Positions 13,863-25,743 of a stretch of 64,000 bases of DNA are shown in pieces. The stretch is from Loxodes magnus. Lineage: Eukaryota; Ciliophora; Karyorelictea; Loxodida; Loxodidae. The notes beneath the pieces are model-generated. The model was not told the origin of the DNA. It ran no database searches and saw only the letters and a program-made list of their open reading frames with translations. The position numbers and the translations under genes were made by a program. The stretch is taken from contig CAMPDV010000149.1 in NCBI GenBank assembly GCA_946699065.1, positions 496,001-560,000 of the forward strand. The letters run 5' to 3'. Each line of letters opens with the position of its first letter. Position 1 is the stretch's first letter.

Positions 13863-14718
13863 ATGAAGTCAAGCAACTCATCAAGATTTACCAGATTCAT
13901 TCCTGGAAAATAGTTGATCTACTATCTACTAGCAACCCTGAGTTATTGTATTATAAAGCCTTAAAAAATTAACTTCAAAGTAACGAGAAAACATTTCATT
14001 CCTGCATTTTTAGCTTTAGTGCCTGCCATGTTAGTATATATTGGACTTTTTAAATATTCCTCAATCTGGGTTTGCTTTTTTACGTTTCACACTTGACTAT
14101 TAATTAGTCCTTTATTTTTTCATCTGAAATATGAAGCTCCTGACTATTTTTTAAAGATAAAGACAGGAGTATGGAAAAAAAAGGACTGAATATTTCCATA
14201 AACATTGATAGGAATGACCTTAGGATCTTTGTTCGTGTTATTGATCACGCTTCTCGTTATTGCTGTTATTAAAATAGACTTCAAAAATGTATACTGGTTA
14301 GCTACAGGAAGTGAAGAAAATGATTTATTTAAAAGATTAGAAGCAGTAAACTTAGACTTCAAATAGCCTGCATCTATATTATGCTTTATATTTTATTTCA
14401 CTGTAAGCATCTATTCAGATAATAAACCCAATAATAGAAGAATGGTTTTGGAGAACTTTTATGTACCGAATTTACAACCATTCTCACAAATGGATGTAGG
14501 CTTGACTATTTTCTATCTATCATTTCTTTGTGATGTGGAAATTTACTTTAATGTGGGCCGCTGTTTCCTTTACACTATTTGTAGCTTTAGCTGGTAGATG
14601 GTTTATTTATTTAAGAGATCATTACGGATGGGTAGCTTGCCTAATCGTACATATTCTAATTGATTTCGAATTAATGTTGCTCATCACCATTTTCGCTTTT
14701 GCTCAAGAATTCATTTGA
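13863..14718 (+). CDS. CAAX prenyl protease 2-like (CPBP family) membrane protein, one 16-nt intron
   Basis: Exons 13863-14402 and 14419-14718 encode 279 aa. The protein is mostly hydrophobic, with several membrane helices. The CPBP/Rce1 family signatures appear only after a 16-nt intron is removed: 'NPIIEEWFWR' (EExxxR motif, the catalytic Glu pair), then a His in 'SIYHFF', then 'HILID' (HxxxD motif). In Rce1 these residues cut the last three residues from prenylated proteins in the ER. Other CPBP proteins have bacteriocin-immunity or unknown roles, so the substrate is uncertain. TGA 14716-14718 is the stop. Under the standard code only the last 60 residues would look open. Confidence 0.85.
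14403..14418 (+). other. 16-nt intron in the CPBP gene
   Basis: GTAAGCATCTATTCAG. Removing it joins the two conserved frames (...FYFT | IINPIIEE...). It starts GTAA and ends ATTCAG. Confidence 0.88.
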
Positions 14719-16015
14719 ATGCATAAACTAATATACATTCTATTTATACAGTTATTTACACTTTTTTTAACTCAAATACATTGGTTTAAAAATAAAGTAT
14801 TTAGCCTAAATATTTAAGAGATGATATTTATTTAAATAGAAAGTAGCTTTTAACTTATATTATATGAGGTGTATGAGTAAATAATACTATTTAATTCCTT
14901 TTGATTAATTAAAATTAATTAATGTTTGCTTATTTTTAATAATCTATTTCTTGTTATTTTTATTCATTCAATCTTGCCTATAATTAAAATGTATAATCAC
15001 ATTTGCTAGATATTCTTAATTGTACTGTCTGTTTTTATTTCAATGTTACTGTTTCTTTATTTAAGCATTTGTTACTTCTTACTCTATAATACACTGGTTT
15101 AGCTTTTTATATGTTTATGATAAATCATTATAAATAACTATTTTAAACTAAAATTAAGTCTCTCTTTATATAAATTGTAGTAAAGTATTTTAAAAGGTAA
15201 TTAAATTTAAATAATATAATTATTATTGTCTTGCTTTATTTAAAAGACTACTACTTACAGGCTTATTTTATAATAAAATACTAAGAAAAGCATAAACTTT
15301 ATGACAAACTAAGGTAATATAAGTAAGATCTCTTTATTATATGAAAAGAAGTCCCTTTTAATTAAAAATGCTTATGTTTAGGCAATTTAATATCTTAGTT
15401 GTCTAATATTTTATAAAGACTTAGAGTTTTTATTTTGATTGATACACTAAAGTTCTTAATTATTACGACTAAATCTGTTATAAGCTTTATTTGATTCATA
15501 TTCCCTAATTTTGTATGGCTAAGCAGTGAAATATATTATAAATCATAATCACAGTTAAAATAAATATTGATTATATACTTTAAAGTTAGAAAGATAAGTT
15601 AATAGAAGTATAGAGAATAATAATAGATGGCATTTAGAAAAATGATTATTTAAACTATATTAATAATTGTATTAAAACATACTAATAACTATAATAATCT
15701 CTAATATATATAAATAAAGCTTGTTTATGAATACTCTAGCTAATATTAATTATATCTTTCCTAAGCTTTTTATATATCTTTATTAAGTTATTTCTATTAC
15801 TTTTTAATTTTCTTTTCTGTTAAGTTTTAGCAAAATATTTAAAGTACCAAATAAAGCAAGAAGATATTGCTTTTTAAGATAATTTTAATTGTGTATAGGT
15901 TTATAAATTTTGATTTGCTTTTTTATAATAAAATAGAAACTAACTTTAATTAATATTAATTACAAATATTTAGATAAAATTAAAAAATCTGTCTTATTTA
16001 GATTCTATGTATAAC
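14719..16015. other. AT-rich spacer between converging genes
   Basis: About 1.3 kb holding the 3' flanks of the CPBP and TIPIN-like genes. Nothing else recognised. Confidence 0.5.
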
Positions 16016-16732
16016 TCACAAATCAAAGAACATACTTTCTTGTTCCATTTTTCTCATTTTAGCTTTATGCTCTAAAAGTTCATCATCCAGCTTTCTTTTT
16101 AAAGATTGCTATTGCTCATTTTAAAATTCGTTGAAAATATTTTCTTCTTCTTCAAACCCATTTTAATTTGCTTCGTTCTATTCAAAAAGTTCATTTTGAT
16201 CAGGAATTTAATTCTCTGATATTTATTTTTATTATACAAGTGAAGTTTAATTAGTTAAACAAACAGCATCTACTTTTTATTATTATTGATTTTCCATATT
16301 GACTTCAGTAATTTCATTAGTCTCTTAATTTTGAAGAATTAACTTAGGTACTTCTCTGCTTCTTTCTTAGTTTTGCCCAAATATTTTTCTATTTTAATCA
16401 AGTCAGTTTTGAATTTACTAATTGGTTTGAAATCCATTGCATTTGTTTATAAAGTATTCGAAATCTAACTTCTAGCAAAGTTATAGTTACCATGACTGTT
16501 ATAATTGCATTATTTTCTAAAAATCACTTATTTCATTTTCAGTTCCTTAAAGATTTAATTTAGTTGTTGCCAACATATTTAAATGAGGAAGACCTAAGGT
16601 TGGGTGCATTAGCATTTATTCAGTTACCTTTATTCTCTCTTTTTTATTTTTAGGCTGTTCTAGATTTGAAAGTTTTTGGTTTTAGTTAGTGCTAGTTGAG
16701 TCCTAAATGTTTAAAGTAGGTGAATTTTTCAT
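16016..16732 (-). CDS. TIPIN: TIPIN/Swi3/Csm3-like replication fork protection protein
   Basis: A 238-aa protein from ATG 16732 to TGA 16016-16018. Residues about 34-125 match the Swi3 domain: a basic 'KERIKVTEQML', then 'GLPHLNMLA', then a helix 'DFQKIMQLQQSW', then 'KLDFEYFINKC' and a basic 'IQNWLDQNRK'. TIPIN (yeast Csm3, fission-yeast Swi3) pairs with Timeless/Tof1 to steady stalled replication forks and signal to the checkpoint kinase. The C-terminal half is acidic and Gln-rich and ends in a charged helix with 'LKRKLDDEL', as in a nuclear protein. It is divergent, hence the moderate confidence. It is divergently transcribed from a Rad5-like gene across 68 bp, which fits a shared replication-stress role. 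Confidence 0.78.
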
Positions 16733-16800
16733 TATATTGCGGGTAATTAAGAAATTTAAATAATAGATTTATTTAAATATTCTAAACCTATAAAAGACTA
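16733..16800. promoter_or_regulatory. Shared 68-bp gap between divergent TIPIN-like and Rad5-like genes
   Basis: The two start codons are only 68 bases apart on opposite strands. This stretch must hold both 5' leaders and any promoter elements, unless the promoters lie inside genes. No specific motif was recognised. Confidence 0.6.
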
Positions 16801-19449
16801 ATGAAAAGCGGAGGAATTAAAAGGTAATTTTAAGAAGTTGTTGAAGAAACTAAGCTAATCTAAAGCTGTGAATAACAATACCCAGCTCAAACTGCGGAAA
16901 CTAGTAAGTATCTAGGCTAAATTGAAATTTCCATTCTCCCCACAGCTTCTATTGTTTTTCCTATAAATACTGAAATAGAATTTCGCCTTGATCTCATAAA
17001 GTTAAATCCGCAAAATAATCGAAAAAAAGGTAAAAAGGGATAACAAGTTGAAAAATAGGCTGAAGCACTTAAACTAGCAGTTCACTTTAAAAATAGTAAA
17101 AATTCAATTTTAAAAGTAGCGAATGTTAGGAAATAGCATTCGGATTACTTAGCTCCTCTTATTAAAAACTAAATGATCGAAATAGAAGGTATAATAAGAA
17201 ATGCTCCTGATAGAGAAGCAAAGTACAGTGATGATATTGTTGCTTATATTAAAATTTTCTTAACTCCTAAAAGCTTTAGACTAGGCAATTTAGATTGTGC
17301 TCCTGAAAATGAAGCTTGTAGAGAAGCATTTCTATTGGTATTTAGAGCTTTATAGTTAACACTAGTTTAAGGAGACGAAAAAAATCCGATATAGAAAATA
17401 AACGGAAATATAACAGAGCCTACTTTAATAAATTAGTAGTCTTCTCTTGAAAAATATAATAACTATCTATTTACCTTCGAACAAAAAGAAGATAATGAAA
17501 TTCCAGATGCAGAACCAGCTATTGGATTTAAGACTCCACTTCTTTCTCATTAGAAAAAGGCTCTTTATTGAATGCTAGAACGAGAAGGTGTTTTTAAATA
17601 AGAAAGTTCGAAATCAAAAGAGCTACATCCTAATTGATAAGAATGAAAATTAGAAAACGGAGACTTGATTTATTTTAACCCCTTTACTGGTCAAGTTTCT
17701 AATTAGTATCAATACACTGCTCCATTATGTCAAGGAGGAATTCTAGCAGATGAAATGGGGCTTGGTAAAACAGTAATGACATTAAGCTTAATACAATCTC
17801 ATTTGCCAAAAATGAATAGTATTTAGCCTGCAAAGAAATACAAAAAGGAAATAGAATTAATAAAAGGAGGAACTCTTCTTATTTTACCTCTTGTAATCTT
17901 ACCTCAATGGAAAAGTGAAATAAAAGAGCATACTTCTTTAGACTATATTTTATATTATGGATAAACAAGAGAACAAATAAGCAAATGAACCATAAGTAAA
18001 AAACAGATAGTGCTAACAACATATGGAACAGTTGCAAGTGAATATGCGAACTAGTAAAATTCTCTTTTATATCAAATAGAATGATTTAGAATAATATTAG
18101 ACGAAGCTCACAATATTAAAAATAGAAATTGCTAATAAGCATAAGCAATTTTTAGTCTCCAAGCTGAATATAGATGGGCTTTAACAGGAACACCTATTTA
18201 GAATCACTTTGATGATCTTTTTTCTCTTGTTCATTTCTTGAAAATAAATCCTTGGGCTGATCACAACTGGTGGTACAAAAGTATTTCAACTCCTTTTGAA
18301 TAAAAGTGTTTTGAAAAAGCTTTCAAAATTTTACAGAAAATATTAAAGCCAATAGTTCTAAGAAGAAGGAAAGATTAACTATAGACTTTCTAGCTTCCAG
18401 AAATAAAAAAATAGACCGTAATGCTGAAATTGAGTGAATAGCAAATAGTTATTTATTAGAAAATTTATAGCAGAACACAGGTTACTATTTAAGACTTTCA
18501 GAACAAAAAGAAAAACTATGCATCTGTTCTAGCAACATTAATGAGACTTAGATAAGTATGTAATCATCCAGCTTTAATATTAAAACGATCCATAGTTTAA
18601 TAAAAGGATATCCTTGAAGATCTGAAAGTATTTCTAAGCATGAATAATAATGAACAGTATATTACCAACTTAATCGATAAAATATAATAGCAGACAGAAA
18701 CGAAAGAATGCGTTATTTGCTTTGAGGAAATGGAAAAGTACTAAATATCAAACTGTGGCCATATTTATTGCTAAGAATGTGTAAATTTACTCCTATAAGA
18801 ATCAAAGTAATGTGCAATTTGTAGAAAAAAGTTTAATAATAAAAAAGATTTTACTCTTTTCCAAATTCCTAATCCAATCCTTGATTACAACAATCTTTGG
18901 AAAGGAAGCAAGAAGCTTGACACTTTGATAGAAATAATATAATAAATTCCTACAGAGTAAGTATTTATATAAAGTGAAAAAATAGTTATATTTAGCTAGT
19001 TTGTCGAAATGCTTAATATTATAGAAAAGCCTTTAGAATATTGGAATTTCAAGTATGTAAGAATTGATGGTTCTGTAAGAAGTGAAAAGAGAGAGTAGGT
19101 TTTGAATTAGTTTAAAAAGGATGATGAGGTAAGAATCATCCTTTGCTCTTTAAAAGCAGCAGGAGTTGGGCTAAATTTGACTCAAGCTAGCAGAGTAATT
19201 CTAGTAGATCCTTGGTGAAATCCTGCTATTGAAGAGCAAGCCATCCAAAGAGTGCATAGAATTGGATAAAAAAAACCAGTTACTTCTTATAAGTTAATTG
19301 CTGAGAAATCTATTGAAGAAAGAATTTTATAACTCTAAGATGCTAAAAGTTGGATGGCTGGAATGGCTTTAGATTAGGCAGAAATAAATAGTCAGAACTT
19401 CGATAAGAAAATAATTCAATAGTTACTTAATGACATCTGGAAAAATTGA
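16801..19449 (+). CDS. Rad5/Rad16/HLTF-type SNF2 ATPase with internal RING finger
   Basis: An 882-aa protein in a single exon with stop TGA 19447-19449. The SNF2 helicase motifs are clear: 'ADEMGLGKT' (Walker A) near residue 320, 'DEAHNIKN' (DEAH box), 'ALTGTPIQN', 'VIFSQF', and the C-terminal '[21 protein letters not shown]' region. A C3HC4 RING finger (CVICFEE...CGHIYCQECV...CAIC) sits between the two helicase halves near residues 640-680, the hallmark of Rad5, Rad16 and HLTF. Rad5/HLTF polyubiquitylate PCNA and reverse stalled forks; Rad16 acts in excision repair. The N-terminal 200 residues could include a divergent HIRAN domain, which would favour Rad5/HLTF, but I cannot confirm it. The second Trp of 'PWW' is TGA and the last Gln of 'RIGQ' is TAA. 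Confidence 0.95.
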
Positions 19450-20203
19450 AGAAAACTTATATGGTTAAATGTTTTTATTAATGCAATCTAAATTAAACAA
19501 ACCTTTAGATTATCAAACTTATTTTTACTTATTTATACAGAAATAACTGTTTTGAGTATTTAAAAAACATTAAATCAATATTATATATAGAAAACATAAG
19601 GTAATTAATGCTAAAAAATGTACTTAAAAGTGTAGAAAAAGTTATTTAACTTGCTAATTAAAGTGAGTATTATGTTTTAATAAAAAGGTGAAAAAACTTA
19701 ATAAAGTGAGACATTAATTATAAGCATATTACTTTAGCTTATATTATTTAAATATAATTTCAATTGTATCATTTAATGAATTTTTCTATTCTTTACAATA
19801 TTAAACTAAAATATGTGCAATATCTATTATCTAATAATATAAGCTAGCTAAACTCTTTATTTTAGGTTAAAAAGAGAATTAAAGAGAATTGATAAATGAA
19901 AATAGTTAAAGAACTATATTTGTAAGAAGTAAGTCTATCTTATATAATAAAGGAAATTTTAATTAAACTAATAATTTCAATTGTTAATTACTTTATTAAC
20001 TTAATGTTTGCCCAATTCGTTTTAATACATTTATTACAGATCCTTAGAAATTAAAATCTTTTAAGAAAGTTATAGAACAGCAGATGTTTATTTAAATAAT
20101 TTGAAACTAAAATAAATTAGTTAAGAAAGAATAATTAGTAAATATTTTAAGTATTACCAGTAGAGTAAACCAGATAATTTAATTAATATTATATTATTCA
20201 AAA
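19450..20203. other. AT-rich spacer between converging genes
   Basis: No gene seen. It contains no TGA in frame with the minus-strand gene that ends near 20,204. Confidence 0.5.
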
Positions 20204-20931
20204 ATTGATTTCAAGAAACATCGTGAATCATCCAGATTTAAATCAGGAGGCTTCAACATTTTATAACTCAAAGTCTTACGATGTTTTCCGGTTTCATTTT
20301 ATTTAGCATTCTTAAATTCATTTGTGATAGTATGAGTAACACTCGTATTATTTAAGTTAGGAATGATTTATTCAATTTTTTATTTCTTCTCTTTTTATAA
20401 CTTGCTGCTTTTTTTCTTAGTTCCTTTTTATTTTTATTTCTTAATAAATTAAATCTAAGGAGATTTCAATATGTTTATCTAGGTTGACTGAGGACTAAGT
20501 AAAAAATTTTTAGAATTCAGGAATTAGTAATAGCTAGCATTTTACGAACTAGGAGAGGTTTAAGATCTTATCTATTTTGTAATGTTTTTTTACTATATAG
20601 TGTTTTATTTAGTTTTCGACTTTAATATTGGGCTTTATTTATTTTTGCTAAAAAGGTATTGAATCTAATTATTTTTAAGGTTTTTTTTTGTCTACTTCTT
20701 TTCTAATTTTTCAAGATTCTCTAAATCTTAGGAAATTTTCTTGCTTATTTCTTTTTTTTTATTATTTGATCTGCTTGTTAATTATTACTAATCTCCTAAG
20801 ATAGGTTTTATCACTAATGCTCTAGAAGTCATTGGAATATATTTTATTCTTTATACTTGCTAAATAGAATGTAAAGAAGCCAGATCTAACTTAATTTTAG
20901 AAGACTTTAAAAAAATATTATAATCTTCCAT
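20204..20931 (-). CDS. Basic, low-complexity protein of unknown function
   Basis: The frame from ATG 20931 encodes about 241 aa, rich in Lys, Gln, Ser and Asn. A coiled-coil-like stretch (DLENLEKLEKKQ) lies near residue 75. Ser/Pro-rich parts such as 'SQTSPSSQNASYYQF' and 'LLSPQSTQ' suggest a disordered, phosphorylated protein. No family was recognised. It reads as protein in one frame only, through to 'LNLDDSRCFLKSIFE'. No in-frame TGA follows within several hundred bases, so the end given is the first TAA after that point. A short unseen intron giving an earlier TGA is also possible. Confidence 0.5.
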
Positions 20932-21239
20932 GTTAAAATTAATATATAAGTTTGATTAATTTATTGGAACTTAAAACTTTAATTCTTCCATCAAAATATC
21001 TAAAACAATCAGTTTTAAATTTCTATTATTCTTCTAAAACTAAAATTTACTAGTTCTATTCTTTTTACTAGACAATTAAAATCTTTCTCAGTAGGTTTAG
21101 TGATCTTAGTAATTTAAATTTTAAATACATTTGAACATTATATTTTAATTGTAAAATATTATAAATAAGCTTTTTTAAATATATAGTATTAATTTAAAAT
21201 AGCATTATGGCTTATTGTATCGATGCTTAAATAGAATTT
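20932..21239. other. Short AT-rich spacer
   Basis: About 300 bases upstream of the basic-protein gene. Nothing recognised. Confidence 0.4.
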
Positions 21240-21762
21240 TTAAATCGATTTATTATTTCAAAAGGAAATATTTAATATTTGCACTTTCTTTTCTATATAT
21301 CAGACTTTATTAATCTTCCTATTTCATTGTAGCCAAACTTATCGCAGTGATATAAAACTATTATAATAAACGTTACTATATCATGCATTGAATACTTTTT
21401 CTGAGCAGCAATTTTGCTAATACTTAGTCCTTGTTAAAGCATAAATTTATATATAAAACAGAACTGTTAATATATCTTTAAATTATCCTTAGTCTTTCTT
21501 AATTAATTGGAATCATCTTTGAAACTTAATCATTTCTATAGCTGCTTCTTTTCTAGAGTTTGCTTAAATAATAAATTATAGATGGAAATTATTCCGCTTC
21601 ATTGCGTATCTTAATCAAGTTATTCTAATATTTATTAAAAGGAAAAGTTTAATTTCCAAAATAATGAAAATGATATAATAGTGAGAGTTTTAATGATAGT
21701 TCTGCTAGACTTAAGATTAAAAGCTATGCAAATAATCTTAAATATACTTTATTAATGTTCAT
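21240..21762 (-). CDS. Uncertain hypothetical gene, two overlapping frames
   Basis: Two minus-strand frames look protein-like. One opens at ATG 21762 (MNINKVYLRLF...). The other, covering roughly 21,240-21,700, reads 'GLSISKIAAQKKYSMHD' and 'DKFGYNEIGRLIKSD', with balanced composition like a helical domain. The first may splice into the second through a short intron near 21,430-21,470, but I could not fix its ends with the GTAA...AG pattern seen elsewhere. There is no clear TGA end and no recognised family. The coordinates are approximate. Confidence 0.3.
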
Positions 21763-22073
21763 CTTACAATATTTTAAGTTATTGTCTTGTGAAGGTTACC
21801 AAATTTCTAATTAAGTAACTAAGTGATTTGGGCTTTAAATCAGGTAGAGTTATTCTAAAAAGAGAATAAGTATTATATAGAGAAGGAGTGAAGAATAGAT
21901 AGTAAATAAAGATATATAGGTAACAATAGATTATTACTTATTCTAAATTCTGCTAAATATCTGCATCCTATACAAATAACATAAGATCCACCACTTCTAT
22001 TCCTTTGTATTTTCAATTTGCTAATTTCTTAATCTTTTATAGCTTAATTAATCTTATTTGGCTCTGATATTAG

Positions 22074-22871
22074 ATGAATTTAGTATTATAATAATAATAA
22101 CATATTTGAGTAAAGAATTAGTTAAAATACAGAAATAGAGTACTATATTTAAGAAGATATGCGGATATATTTAAATATATCTTAAGAAAGCTCTGCAAAT
22201 AGCATTAATTCATATAAAGGAAGAAGCAATGGAGCGAACTAGTATAGAATGTAATTTCATTTATACTTTTGTATCAAACTACAGAAAATAGTGCTTTAAG
22301 CAAATCTTAAGATAAATTGTACTTTAAATATTGAGATCCTTCAATTGAGTATGCTATAAATTGATTTAATCTAATGAATCGGAATTCAGTTTAATGTCAG
22401 AAATAAATTTGGATGCTAATTGGTAAAGGACTTAGTGGAAATGATATACAAAATCAATTTAGTGATTTAAAGAAGAAATTTGTTCTTGTTGCAAAAATTA
22501 AATTAAATAATACTGCAATTTAGAATATAATAAAACCTAATAATAAGATACATATTTACCTAATTAGACGTAAAAGCTTTTAATCTTTTCAAATATTAAA
22601 GATAAAGGAAATTACTTAAATAGGAAATTCTTGGAAGAGTTTGAATAAAATTCGGGTATTAAAATAGTAACCTTTACTTGGAGGTCTTCGTTAAAACTTT
22701 TTATTCAAGATGACTTTTAATAAAAACCAATTAAGTCTTCATATTTAATTTTTGAATGAAAACGAAATAATTTAAAGGAATAGATTCAGTATTCTAAAAA
22801 GTAAAAACTTGGATAAAAGTAAGAAAGTGATAGAAGTAAAGGTATAAGAGATGAAAGGGTATAAAATATAA
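22074..22871 (+). CDS. Hypothetical protein, uncertain 3' end
   Basis: The frame from ATG 22074 encodes about 265 aa with balanced composition (for example 'KKQWSELVQNVISFILLYQ', 'KYWDPSIEYAINWFN', 'IGKGLSGNDIQNQFSDL'). This is unlike the repetitive Lys/Asn/Ile output of spacer DNA. No family was recognised. The frame then runs without TGA into the next gene, so the end given is the first in-frame TAA after 'EMKGYK'. A second frame over the same DNA is also open but looks less protein-like. Confidence 0.42.
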
Positions 22872-22959
22872 TTCTATTAAATAATCTAATTTGTAAAAGT
22901 TAAATTGCTTTCAATCGAATTTCTCATTTTTTGTAAAGTTATTGTGATTTATAATAAAA

Positions 22960-24003
22960 ATGCTGAGAAAAGCAACTAGAAGAGCACTCTCAACACATTT
23001 AAAACCTACCGTTTCAATTGACACACCTAGAACCATAGATAAAAGATTGGAAGGACTTGCAGAAAAAGTAGCAAGAACAGAGGCCAGAAGACAGGACTTT
23101 TTGTAAGAGGAAATGAGAATTAGATTTTTAGACAATAAATTTGGCAGAGCTGGACACTATCCAGCTTACCCTGATCATGCTGTTGCAGTTCCTTATGAAG
23201 ATCGAATCCCACATTTAGCTGATAGATTGGGAAAATATGGATAACTTCATGCAACTTCTCAAATTCATGAATGGCTTTCAATTGAATGTGATTAGGAAAA
23301 TCCAGCATATTATTCAGCATTTGCTCAAAGACCAACTGATGTTCCTGATGAAGATGTAAACTTTGAAAAAGGAGAGACAATTTATCATAATCCTACCATA
23401 TAGAAAAACTGCAAATTAATGCATCAAGTTTATTTGGCTATTGCTGGAAATACTGTTCTTAACGTTTTATAAACTGTATTTACTGGAAGAGCAATTTGGC
23501 CAATTGGTGATGAATTTTTGGATACTAGAGCCTTAGGAAGTCCAGGACCTGACTTTTCCTGGGTATTCTAATATGCCTTATCAGGATTATATACTTGGCA
23601 CGATCTTACCGCCTTTGCTGTAAATGGCTTTTTAGCTCCAATTCTACCAGCTGGACTTTATGTAGTTTTTAAATTACCAAGAGCTGTCCTTAAGGATGTT
23701 GCAATAAAGCTTGAGTATAATGAGGATAAAGATCTAGTTTTCGTTACAAAAGGATGCCAAAATGCTTTCTCGAACTAAACAAAGGAATATGTATACGAAT
23801 TATCTCATCTACAGGTTCTACCTCCTTCAGTAGGAATAGGTGCTAAATTTTCAGATACAGTCTTCACTATAACAGATATGTATTCCTAAGATCATTTCTA
23901 CGTTTTTAAGGATGAAGCTTTATGGAATCAGAAAAACAAGCAAGAATTCATGAAAAAAATATATAATCTATGGAAGGAAGGTGGTGCTGAGGAGGCTTAG
24001 TGA
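22960..24003 (+). CDS. Predicted mitochondrial protein, TMEM70/TMEM186-like C-terminus
   Basis: A 347-aa protein with stop TGA 24001-24003. The N-terminus, MLRKATRRALSTHLKP, is basic and amphipathic with no acidic residue, a typical mitochondrial targeting signal. The middle is unusually rich in Trp, Tyr, His and Pro ('FGRAGHYPAYPDHAV', 'SIECDQENPAYYSAF'). It includes a hydrophobic stretch 'GFLAPILPAGLYVVF' near residue 230. The last 110 residues ('LPRAVLKDVAIKL...', 'LSHLQVLPPSVGIG') vaguely recall the soluble C-terminal domain of TMEM70/TMEM186/TMEM223 proteins, which act in assembly of respiratory complexes; this is a weak match. It has higher GC than its surroundings, as expected for a well-expressed gene. 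A ciliate-specific inner-membrane subunit is the main alternative. Confidence 0.7.
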
Positions 24004-24206
24004 GAATTTCAATAATTTCTTAAGTTTAAGTTTATTCTTAAATTATATAAAAGCACATAAATACTAAAGTTCTTCTTATTTAGAAATAAATCACTAGCAA
24101 CTTTCTTTTATTAATGCTACTAAGTTCAGTTGGCATCATTATAATAAAGAAATAAAAAAATCAATAAAAAATATAAATAATCAAGCATCCTTCATCTAAG
24201 ATCTGA

Positions 24207-25743
24207 TCATTACAACAAGTTGATCTCTACTATATCTGTCTAAATCTGAATTTATATATTACTGTGTTTTTCACTAAACAAATTTGCTAACTCTTCTGGA
24301 GTATCTCCAGGATAAACTATGATTCTATCTTTTCTACCTGGAGACATATTAACATCAATGAACAAAAGAGGTTTCGAAGGAGATTTTTAATTTGTGTACT
24401 ACTACTAAGGGATTTGTAGTTATTGCTATTAATTTTGAGAGAATTACTCTTATTGAATAGGAGAAGGTGATGGTTTCTTAATATTTTGTAATGCTTTATT
24501 TACTGCTTCTTATATTTCCTCTGCATTAAAAATTACTTTTCAATTATATTGGCTTTTCTAATTCTTAATTCCTAGCTTACCCTGTTGAAGCTGCTTTTTG
24601 ATTTAAGTTTTGTTTAGCATATCTAGGAGATTTACCTTCTTTAATTTCTTTTATTTATACCATATCATTGTCTTCTTAGTGCTTAGGTCTCTATCTTTCT
24701 GGAGGAGTTAATTATTTTGCACTTGATTATTTTTTGGTTAGTTAATTTTCGTCTTCAGCTTCCAATTCGACAAAGGCAATATTAATTGAATTTTAAGCTT
24801 CTTACTTTTCTTCTTTTTATTCTTCTCTAGAATTATTAGCAGATAAATCTTTTTTTACTTACCTTGAGGCTTTTGGCTTTTTCTCATTATATTCAACTTT
24901 TGAAACTTCAATAATATCATATAGATCTTGCGGCTTTCTTTGATTAGAATTTTACTCACTCTACTGTTTTTAGATTTGCATAACAGCACTTCTGAGTTCT
25001 GAAACTTATTAGTTGAGCTCAACTAATTAGTCTTAAGTTTCTTTTTTATAAGCTTCTAGTTCAATAGAATTTTTTTAAAGTTGGGATAAAGCATACTAGT
25101 AGTTAATTTGTACTTCACTAAGCTAATCTCTTAGTGTCTTTCTATCTTTTTCAAGTTATATTAGCTTTTCATTTTGAGTCTAAACTATTTGCTTTAATTA
25201 ATTTATCAGATCAATCTTTTTCTCTTAACGTTCAATTGCTTCCTGAAATCCTGCTATTTATAGTTTAAGAGTTTGAACACATGAATGCTTTGTAAATTCA
25301 CTTTATCTAAAAGTTTATGAGCAAATTTAGCAATCAATCAGTCTAAAGCTGCATAATGCTTCATGAATGTCAGCATCTTTCTTAAATGTTGATTTTTTAC
25401 ACCCGAAATTTTTGCAGTACACTTTAAGATATTAGCAAATAGCCTCATGCTATTCCAGTTTCTCTAAATTAAAAATCTAGTTGCATCCTTCATTTCTACA
25501 TCTTACTTACAAGGAAGCCATAAGGTTTTTTAGATTTCGATTTAACTCTTTTACTTAGAGAGATCCTTACTTGCAATAAGGGCAAGTTTAACTACTTTTT
25601 TAGTGTTCTTCTTAACATTTATCACAAAATAAGGAGTCACACTTAATGCATTATACTGGAAACTAAGCTATGTCAGAGCATATAATACATTACAATATAT
25701 TAATATATTGAGGCTGAGTGAAGATTTCTTTACTATAGCCCAT
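24207..25743 (-). CDS. RING plus TRAF-type zinc-finger coiled-coil protein, one 16-nt intron
   Basis: Exons 25743-24537 and 24520-24207 encode 506 aa. An N-terminal RING finger (about residues 18-60: 'QCIICSDIA', 'QCIKCDSLFCDKC', 'TCPYCKQ') is followed by TRAF-type zinc fingers (about 75-160: 'VRCRNEGCNQIF', 'EAICQYLKVYCKNFGC', 'CSFRLIDCQIC'). A long coiled coil and a Gln/Lys-rich linker follow. RING-TRAF proteins are usually E3 ubiquitin ligases or scaffolds. Near the C-terminus, 'FIDVNMSPGRKDRIIVYPGD' precedes 'TPEELANLF'; I recall similar short modules at the ends of protist coiled-coil proteins, of unknown function. The intron is needed to join 'LEKPIQLK' to 'KEIQEAVNKAL'. The stop is TGA 24207-24209. 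Confidence 0.85.
24521..24536 (-). other. 16-nt intron in the RING/TRAF gene
   Basis: On the minus strand it reads GTAATTTTTAATGCAG, identical base for base to the third intron of the CLEC16A homolog at 38416-38431. Confidence 0.85.

Noticed and set aside
14144-14362. Minus-strand ORF over the CPBP gene
   Set aside because: Antisense shadow of a conserved plus-strand gene.
22911-23380. Two minus-strand ORFs over the mitochondrial protein gene
   Set aside because: Both are antisense to the plus-strand gene at 22,960-24,003.
24553-24580. A 28-nt intron (GTAAG...AAAAG) in the RING/TRAF gene
   Set aside because: It also restores the frame, but the 16-nt intron at 24521-24536 matches the pattern of the other introns exactly and keeps more of the protein.
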